This document shows, piece after piece, positions 29,052-34,136 of a stretch of 34,136 bases of DNA. Position 1 is the stretch's first letter. Every line of letters starts with the position of its first letter. Origin of the DNA: a virus; the IMG/VR virus record IMGVR_UViG_3300025769_017291, positions 1 to 34,136 of that record; one strand, given 5' to 3'. The notes below the pieces were generated by a model, which searched no databases, was not told the origin of the DNA, and saw only the letters and a program-made list of their open reading frames with translations. Position numbers and translations under genes: made by a program.

Positions 29052-29497
29052 TCTTTATTTCTCATCGTGGAAACTTACATGGCAAAGTTAGAGAGCGTGA
29101 AAATAATCCGTTTTATATTTCGGAAGTTTTGGGAATGGGGTTCAATGTCGAAGTTGATGTGAGAAGAGTTGGAGAAGAGTGGTTTCTGGGACATGATGAG
29201 CCGGAATATCGAGTGGATAGGTTATTTCTAGAAGATGAAAGAATTTGGTGCCATGCAAAAGACATATACACACTGGGGTCTTTATTACGTATAGATTCCC
29301 ACTGTTTTTGGCACCAGACGGACGACGTAACTTTAACGTCCGAAAATTATATATGGACATATCCAGCAAAGCAGTTGAGTTCCAGATCTATAGCAGTGAT
29401 GCCAGAGGTGGCAAATTATAAGATTGTGGAATTAAAAAAATGTTCTGGTGTGTGTTCTGACAATATAATAGAATTTAGGAAAAAAATAAATGGATAA
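29048..29497 (+). CDS. Small GDPD-like (glycerophosphodiester phosphodiesterase) protein
   Basis: A 149-residue protein. 'ISHRGNLHG' (H6-R7-G8), 'VEVDVRR' (E35, D37) and 'FLGHDEPEY' (H49) reproduce the active-site pattern of GDPD enzymes, though at 149 residues it is about 60 percent of the usual length. It could hydrolyse a phosphodiester in a teichoic-acid-like or glycerol-phosphate-decorated glycan, or be a repurposed fold. ATG 29048 overlaps the previous stop (ATGA) and is preferred over the ATG 12 bases upstream. Confidence 0.72.
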   Translation: MIFISHRGNLHGKVRERENNPFYISEVLGMGFNVEVDVRRVGEEWFLGHDEPEYRVDRLFLEDERIWCHAKDIYTLGSLLRIDSHCFWHQTDDVTLTSENYIWTYPAKQLSSRSIAVMPEVANYKIVELKKCSGVCSDNIIEFRKKING

Positions 29498-30224
29498 TAT
29501 AGCTATTGTCACATGGACAAATACAGAATGTTCTGATGTGTGGCCTATGTACTTTGGTCGTTTAGATAGGCATGCTGGGTTTTTAAAAAGCTACGTTTTT
29601 TTGAATGAATATAGTGAAAAAATTGATAAAAAACACATCCAAATAACTAATAATGAAAATGAATCATTTTTTGAACGATTGGTTAAATGTTTACAAAAAG
29701 TTGATGAAGATTATATAATATATTCACAAGAAGATCATATATTTTATGATAATGTTGATTCTCAAAAATTAGAAGAATTATTTTTATTTTTTAGTGAAAG
29801 CAAGTATAGTTCACTTCGTCTTATAAAAAGTGGAGAATTAGCGGGAAGAAAGATAAAAGAGGGTATCTATGAAATACCCAGAGAATCTCCATATTTATAT
29901 TCTCAGCAAAGTGCCATATGGAAAAAGAAGGATTTGATTAGGTTGATGAATTTTTATCAACCTGTGACGTTTAGAGATGTGGAGGCGTATGGAAGCCTTG
30001 CGATGAATAATATAAATCAGCGGAGTTGTTATTGTTATTATAGTGAGCCACGCAGAGGAAGTTTACATTGGGATTCTTATGTCTTTCCCTATATTGCAAC
30101 GGCCATAGGAAAAGGTAAGTGGAACTTATCTCAATATCCAATTTTATTAAAAGAGGCACTAGAGGAATATTCGATAGATTATAGAGTGAGGGGTATTTAT
30201 GGAAGTCAAAATGGTCATATTTGA
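29490..30224 (+). CDS. Probable GT-A-like glycosyltransferase
   Basis: A 244-residue protein. 'DNIAIVTWTNTECSDVWPMY' looks like a first Rossmann strand, and 'EDYIIYSQEDHIFYDNV' provides a DxD-like acidic pair (E81-D82) at the place expected in GT-A enzymes. A late 'DVEAYGS' and 'EPRRGSLHWDSY' could be acceptor-side. No exact family is recognised; context supports glycan synthesis. Very AT-rich codons. It overlaps the previous gene by 8 bases and the next by 26. Confidence 0.6.
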   Translation: MDNIAIVTWTNTECSDVWPMYFGRLDRHAGFLKSYVFLNEYSEKIDKKHIQITNNENESFFERLVKCLQKVDEDYIIYSQEDHIFYDNVDSQKLEELFLFFSESKYSSLRLIKSGELAGRKIKEGIYEIPRESPYLYSQQSAIWKKKDLIRLMNFYQPVTFRDVEAYGSLAMNNINQRSCYCYYSEPRRGSLHWDSYVFPYIATAIGKGKWNLSQYPILLKEALEEYSIDYRVRGIYGSQNGHI

Positions 30225-30813
30225 TCTTGATGGTGTTTTAGTTGATGCATGTGAGTGGCACTATGTAGCACTAAATGAAGCTCTAGACGAAATAGCTAAT
30301 TATAAAATTTCTTATGCCGAGCATATCAAGACATTTAACGGAATCCCCACTCGGAAAAAACTAAAAAAACTCACAGAACTTGGGTACATAAGACAAGAAG
30401 ATCATAAAAAAATCAACAATCTTAAACAAGAAAAAACAATCCAGATTATAGATAAATATGCCACTGTAAGCCGCGAAAAGATTGAACTTTTATCTTTTTT
30501 AAAGAAAAGAGAAATTAAAGTTGCTTGTTATACAAACAGCATTAGAAAAACAGCTAATATGATGTTAGAGAGAACAGGGATTGTTGATTTTTTTGATCTA
30601 ATATTAACAAATCAAGATGTCTGCGAGCCAAAGCCAAGCCCGGAGGGGTATTTAAATATAATTGAACATTTTTCTATTGATAAGAAAAATACAATTATTG
30701 TAGAAGATTCTCCAAAAGGGCTGGAAGCCGCTATAAATTCCGGGTGTTTTGTGGTAAAAGTCAAAAACCCGGCAGAAGTCAATGTAAAAATGATAAGGGA
30801 GTTCATTTCATGA
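30199..30813 (+). CDS. HAD-family phosphatase (beta-phosphoglucomutase-like)
   Basis: A 204-residue protein. D9-L-D11-G ('VIFDLDGVLVDACEWH'), 'CYTNS' (motif II), K in 'EPKPSPEGY' (motif III) and 'TIIVEDSPKGLEAA' (motif IV) give a complete haloacid dehalogenase site with a small helical cap. It probably dephosphorylates a sugar phosphate made in this operon, or isomerises one. ATG 30199 is preferred for GAGGGG six bases upstream, although it overlaps the previous gene by 26 bases; ATG 30211 is possible. Confidence 0.85.
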   Translation: MEVKMVIFDLDGVLVDACEWHYVALNEALDEIANYKISYAEHIKTFNGIPTRKKLKKLTELGYIRQEDHKKINNLKQEKTIQIIDKYATVSREKIELLSFLKKREIKVACYTNSIRKTANMMLERTGIVDFFDLILTNQDVCEPKPSPEGYLNIIEHFSIDKKNTIIVEDSPKGLEAAINSGCFVVKVKNPAEVNVKMIREFIS

Positions 30814-31532
30814 AAGTGCTTATTCCGATGGCGGGAGAGGGTAGTCGCTTTGCAAAAGAGGGGTATACTTTTCCAAAACCTCTAATAAATGTCAACGGGA
30901 AACCGATGATACAAGCCGTGGTTGAAAATTTAGATTTCAATTGTGAGTATATTTTTCTTATTAGAAAGTCTCATCTGGATAAATATGACGGCCTTGTTTA
31001 TACCTTAAGCAAAATTACAAACGGAAATTATAAATATGTAATAGTGGATGAGCTAACAGAGGGGGCGGCATGCACAGCGCTATTGGCGGAAAAATATATT
31101 GACAATGATGAAGATCTTCTGATAGCAAATTCAGATCAAATTATCGAATATAGCAGAGAAAATTTTGAAACTCTAAAGAGTCTAACCAACGTTGACGCAA
31201 TTGTATACACGTTCAGTGATGTGCATCCTAAATGGTCGTTTGTAAAAACTAATACCAGAGGATTCGTCATAGAAGTGGCAGAAAAAAAGCCAATCTCAAA
31301 TATTGCAACGTGTGGAATTTATTGGTATCGTCGTGGATCTGATTTTGTAAAATATGCAAAAAATATGATAGACAAAGATATTCGTGTTAATAATGAATTT
31401 TATATTGCACCGGTATATAATGAGCTAATTGCCAATGGAAAAACTTTGATTCCATTTTACGTCAATAAGATGTGGGGAATAGGAACCCCAGAAGACTTGG
31501 TAAATTATACTAATAATTTGAAAGAAAATTAA
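30810..31532 (+). CDS. Sugar-phosphate nucleotidylyltransferase
   Basis: A 240-residue protein. 'LIPMAGEGSRFAKEGYTFPK' then 'PLINVNGKPMI' is the nucleotide-binding signature of NTP transferases, and 'LIANSDQI' holds the metal-binding Asp. It would activate a sugar-1-phosphate to an NDP-sugar for the transferases upstream. The start at 30810 overlaps the preceding stop (ATGA), with AAGGGAG in front. It is followed one base later by a second, larger enzyme whose first domain is of the same type. Confidence 0.85.
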   Translation: MKVLIPMAGEGSRFAKEGYTFPKPLINVNGKPMIQAVVENLDFNCEYIFLIRKSHLDKYDGLVYTLSKITNGNYKYVIVDELTEGAACTALLAEKYIDNDEDLLIANSDQIIEYSRENFETLKSLTNVDAIVYTFSDVHPKWSFVKTNTRGFVIEVAEKKPISNIATCGIYWYRRGSDFVKYAKNMIDKDIRVNNEFYIAPVYNELIANGKTLIPFYVNKMWGIGTPEDLVNYTNNLKEN

Positions 31533-31533
31533 C

Positions 31534-33651
31534 ATGACACTTGATAGAATTGATCTAGTATTTCCCTGCGCTGGTCGCGGGGAAAGATTTGGAAATAAAT
31601 TTAAACCTTTTTTAAAAATTGGGGACTTAACTTTTTTAGAAAAAGCATATGAACCGTTTATAAAATGGGATAAATTCATCAACAAAATATACATAATTAT
31701 TACAAAACAACAAGAAATTGATTACAAAGTTTCTTCTAAGGTTAGGGCCCTTTTTTCTGATAAGGTGCAAGTTCTTTTACTCGACAAAGAGACACGAGGT
31801 CCTTTACAAACTTTTTGTAAAGGTTATATTTTTGAAAAAAATAGTCTGAACAAGAAAGAGGATAAAAAATCTTCTGTGATCGTATGCGACTGTGATCATT
31901 CTGTTAATGTGGATCTTTTATTTGAAAGTATAGTAACAAAAAAACAAACTGATATCATAATACCAACTTATAAAATTGAAGAGAAAGAGCAGCATAATTG
32001 GTCTAAAATATTATTAAGTGACGGCAAGATTCAAAAATTTGCTAATAAAGAAAAAGTTGATTTCAAGAAATATGATGTGAGAGGCATCATAGGATGCCTA
32101 TTTTTTAGAGATTATAAAAGTTTTCTCAATATCGAGGAAAAACAGATAGAATTTTTTGAATTTATGCAAAACGAATTTGTGAATGGAAAGGGTATAGAAT
32201 TAGCGGGAGTTAAAAATGCCTATTTTTATGGTGACGAGCCAATGCTGCAAGCATGCTTAGAAAAAAGGAGAGGAGAGTGTACTATTTTTTGCGATATTGA
32301 CGGCGTGATAATAGAGCATAAAGATCATTCAACAAACGAAAAAGAATCAAATATCGTAATCGAAGGATTTCACAAGTTGAAAGAACTATCCGAACAGAAT
32401 CACAAAATTGTTCTTACGACTGCTAGAAGTTCAAAAAATAGAAAAAAATTGGAAAGAATGCTTAAAGAAAAGGGAATATATTATGATGAACTGATTATGT
32501 CCCTACCTTCTGGCCCTCGATTTTTAATTAATGATCGAAAGCCAAAAAAACCTTTCACTTCACAGGCAAATTCCTATGAAGTGGAAAGAGATCGTGGTCT
32601 AAGTTTGTTTGACATCGACAGAGTTCTAGATTCTAATAATATCAAAATAGTTTCAGATATGAGTGCCAACTCTTTTGCTAAAACTTATCTATTGAAAAAC
32701 GGCGAAAAACATTTTGTAAGAAAGCACATTTTCAAAGAAGGGAGAGAAAAACACTACGGCCAGTTAAAAAGGCAAAAAAATGATATAGAGAGGATGAACT
32801 TTATTGCAAAAGGCGTATGTCCAAAGATATATTGTGAGCATGATAGTGATATTGAATATTATTACGATATGGAATATCTTTCTGGGTATAAACCTCTTTC
32901 TGAGTTCGACGACGAAGGTGTTGTGTTATTTGCTTTGGAAAAGATTCTAGATGTAATGAGAAGCAGCATATACACTTACTCCACGCGTGTTGATCCTCTT
33001 GTTTGGGTGCATGAATTTTTACAAGAAAAAATATATCCAAAGTTTACAAGCTTCTCTTTGCTGGGGGAAGATTTTTTGACTATTATAGAAAGCGAAGAAA
33101 TATGGATCAACGAGAAAAAATATGTAGGTTTGCGCAAACTTTTTGACCTTTTAGATTTTCAGGATTTAGGACCAAGGGAGATTAGTATTGTACACGGAGA
33201 TCTGACGCTTGAAAATATTTTATATAACAACGAAAATAAAGATGTGCGTCTTATAGACATGGACGGTTCTAGGCTGTTTGATGCAAAAGAGTTGGATCTT
33301 GGCAAACAAGCACAGTCAATTATTGCCAACTATCAATCATGGAAATCGCTAGAAGGTTCTAATTTGATTAGATCTGTGAATATCGAGCAGAAAAAATTTA
33401 TAACAGAAGAGAAAAATTACATTCACATTAATACACAATTATCAAATAATTTGTTCGATCGGTGGTCTTCTATTCTATCTGTCCCTCAAAGAGACACTAT
33501 TAGGAAGGCATATTTCTACATGTCAACATATTTTATAAGATTTGTTCCATTTCGCCTACAGTTGGGTCGAGAGCATGGGATATATTCACTTTTGATGGCG
33601 ATTGTGTGGCTTAATAAATTAATAACCGAGGAGTTTGAAAATGAAAATTGA
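31534..33651 (+). CDS. Triple fusion: nucleotidyltransferase-HAD-APH-type kinase
   Basis: A 705-residue protein. Residues 1 to about 240 are an NTP transferase ('LVFPCAGRGERFGNKFKPFL', with 'VIVCDCDHSV' as acidic site). About 248-345 is an HAD phosphatase ('FCDIDGVII', 'VLTTARSS', 'FLINDRK'). About 355-705 is an aminoglycoside/choline-kinase-like phosphotransferase with H554-GDLTLEN ('IVHGDLTLENILY') and 'VRLIDMDGS' (D576). One chain thus offers kinase, phosphatase and nucleotide activation, the three steps that turn a free or phosphorylated sugar or alcohol into an NDP-activated donor (compare ADP/GDP-heptose and LicA/LicC phosphocholine pathways). The order in the chain is the reverse of the expected reaction order. 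Confidence 0.85.
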   Translation: MTLDRIDLVFPCAGRGERFGNKFKPFLKIGDLTFLEKAYEPFIKWDKFINKIYIIITKQQEIDYKVSSKVRALFSDKVQVLLLDKETRGPLQTFCKGYIFEKNSLNKKEDKKSSVIVCDCDHSVNVDLLFESIVTKKQTDIIIPTYKIEEKEQHNWSKILLSDGKIQKFANKEKVDFKKYDVRGIIGCLFFRDYKSFLNIEEKQIEFFEFMQNEFVNGKGIELAGVKNAYFYGDEPMLQACLEKRRGECTIFCDIDGVIIEHKDHSTNEKESNIVIEGFHKLKELSEQNHKIVLTTARSSKNRKKLERMLKEKGIYYDELIMSLPSGPRFLINDRKPKKPFTSQANSYEVERDRGLSLFDIDRVLDSNNIKIVSDMSANSFAKTYLLKNGEKHFVRKHIFKEGREKHYGQLKRQKNDIERMNFIAKGVCPKIYCEHDSDIEYYYDMEYLSGYKPLSEFDDEGVVLFALEKILDVMRSSIYTYSTRVDPLVWVHEFLQEKIYPKFTSFSLLGEDFLTIIESEEIWINEKKYVGLRKLFDLLDFQDLGPREISIVHGDLTLENILYNNENKDVRLIDMDGSRLFDAKELDLGKQAQSIIANYQSWKSLEGSNLIRSVNIEQKKFITEEKNYIHINTQLSNNLFDRWSSILSVPQRDTIRKAYFYMSTYFIRFVPFRLQLGREHGIYSLLMAIVWLNKLITEEFENEN

Positions 33652-34136
33652 AATATTTTATGATGGTTCAAGTGTGGCAGAATTTTGTAATTATCCTTTA
33701 GTAAGGGGGGTTACAACAAATATTTCCTTCCTAAAAAAAGCCGGGGTTAAGGATTACAAAAGTTTTGCTCTTAGTGTAATTCCTATGATGAATGGTCGCC
33801 CAATCTCTTTTCAGGTTTTTGACCCTACTCCGGAAGGCATTGAAAAACAGGCAAGAGAAATTTCTTCATGGGGTGAGAATGTATATGTGAAAATACCAGT
33901 TGTATATCCCTCCGGGGAGTCGGCAGTCCCTCTGATCAAAAAACTTTCAGACGAGGGTTTTAAAATTAATGTAACATGTGTCTATACTAGAGAACAAGTT
34001 GATGAAATTTATAAAGCAAGACTCTCCGGAGATTCAATTGTCTCGATCTTTTGCGGCAGGATTAATGATACTGGTACCGACGCGATGGAGATTATGTCCT
34101 ATACTAATGAGCGATTTGTTTCTGATTCGCATATTA
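33641..34136 (+). CDS. Transaldolase-family protein (partial, cut by window end)
   Basis: The first 165 codons of a transaldolase/fructose-6-phosphate aldolase-like protein. 'RGVTTNISFLKKAG' (23-27 GVTTN), 'FQVFDPTPEGIEKQA' and 'NVYVKIPVVYP', with K84 as the Schiff-base Lys, are characteristic. Later 'VSIFCGRINDTGTDA' matches the family's barrel strand with 'GRxxD'. It moves or makes C3 units on a ketose phosphate, so it could build a special sugar for this glycan. CGAGGAGTTTGAAA precedes ATG 33641, which overlaps the previous gene by 11 bases. The C-terminus is beyond the window. Confidence 0.85.
   Translation, partial: MKIEIFYDGSSVAEFCNYPLVRGVTTNISFLKKAGVKDYKSFALSVIPMMNGRPISFQVFDPTPEGIEKQAREISSWGENVYVKIPVVYPSGESAVPLIKKLSDEGFKINVTCVYTREQVDEIYKARLSGDSIVSIFCGRINDTGTDAMEIMSYTNERFVSDSHI

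Overview
The window looks like part of a large tailed double-stranded DNA phage, probably a marine contractile-tailed (T4-superfamily-like) virus of a Gram-negative host. Supporting this are tightly packed genes with 1 to 11 base overlaps, small conserved phage orphans, a PIN-PhoH ATPase, a Cas4-like nuclease, a ligase/cytidylyltransferase fusion of the kind seen in marine myophages, and many proteins with short N-terminal peptides resembling capsid-targeting peptides. No capsid, tail or polymerase gene lies in the window, so the phage assignment rests on gene style and families. The host cannot be named. No tRNA, rRNA, CRISPR array or insertion sequence was seen.

Region 1 (1-2.43 kb) is clearly GC-richer than the rest and holds eight small genes, two of them short membrane proteins. 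Two nearly identical promoter blocks (36 of 40 bases shared) pair a TGTGACA-type inverted repeat with TATAATAGAGG, and a third leader carries a perfect 10-bp hairpin. The same TATAATAGAGG start site drives the nuclease gene at 10.6 kb in the AT-rich part, tying the two parts to one genome.

Region 2 (2.69-9.84 kb) is the most unusual. Ten consecutive tagged genes, with one small Cys-rich gene among them, start with the same peptide, M-[KR]-I-[TS]-[KR]-x-x-[hydrophobic]-x-x-[IM]-[IL]-x-E, joined to mostly unrelated bodies: pentapeptide-repeat proteins, a membrane protein, highly charged proteins and unknown domains. All ten have [IL]-x-E at residues 12-14, the cleavage rule of T4-type prohead proteases. 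A tag-only relic and a 65-base perfect duplication of one tag show that the tag has been copied between genes. A hairpin-forming block containing CTATTTA precedes several of these genes.

Region 3 (9.8-22.95 kb) mixes strands. It carries a Cas4-like nuclease, three zinc metallopeptidase candidates, a lipoprotein trypsin-like protease, a polymerase-beta-type nucleotidyltransferase, a Nudix hydrolase, PhoH, a third pentapeptide protein and the 968-residue ligase-like/cytidylyltransferase-like fusion. Several start with a second N-terminal motif, W-x-x-F-[hydrophobic]-x-E, which resembles the T4 internal-protein targeting peptide.

Region 4 (23.1 kb to the end) is one rightward operon for a surface-type glycan: two GT-B glycosyltransferases, a GT-B/GT-A fusion, a WecB-type epimerase, a GT-D-like protein, a GDPD-like protein, a GT-A-like protein, an HAD phosphatase, a nucleotidylyltransferase, a nucleotidyltransferase-HAD-kinase triple fusion and a transaldolase cut by the window end. 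A Fis-like small regulator sits divergently at its head, and a 20-base direct repeat lies in both leaders.

The main hypothesis is that regions 2 and 3 encode a modular set of packaged, protease-matured virion cargo proteins, some of which (pentapeptide DNA mimics, proteases, nucleotide enzymes) could act on the host on entry. This is inferred from N-terminal patterns only.
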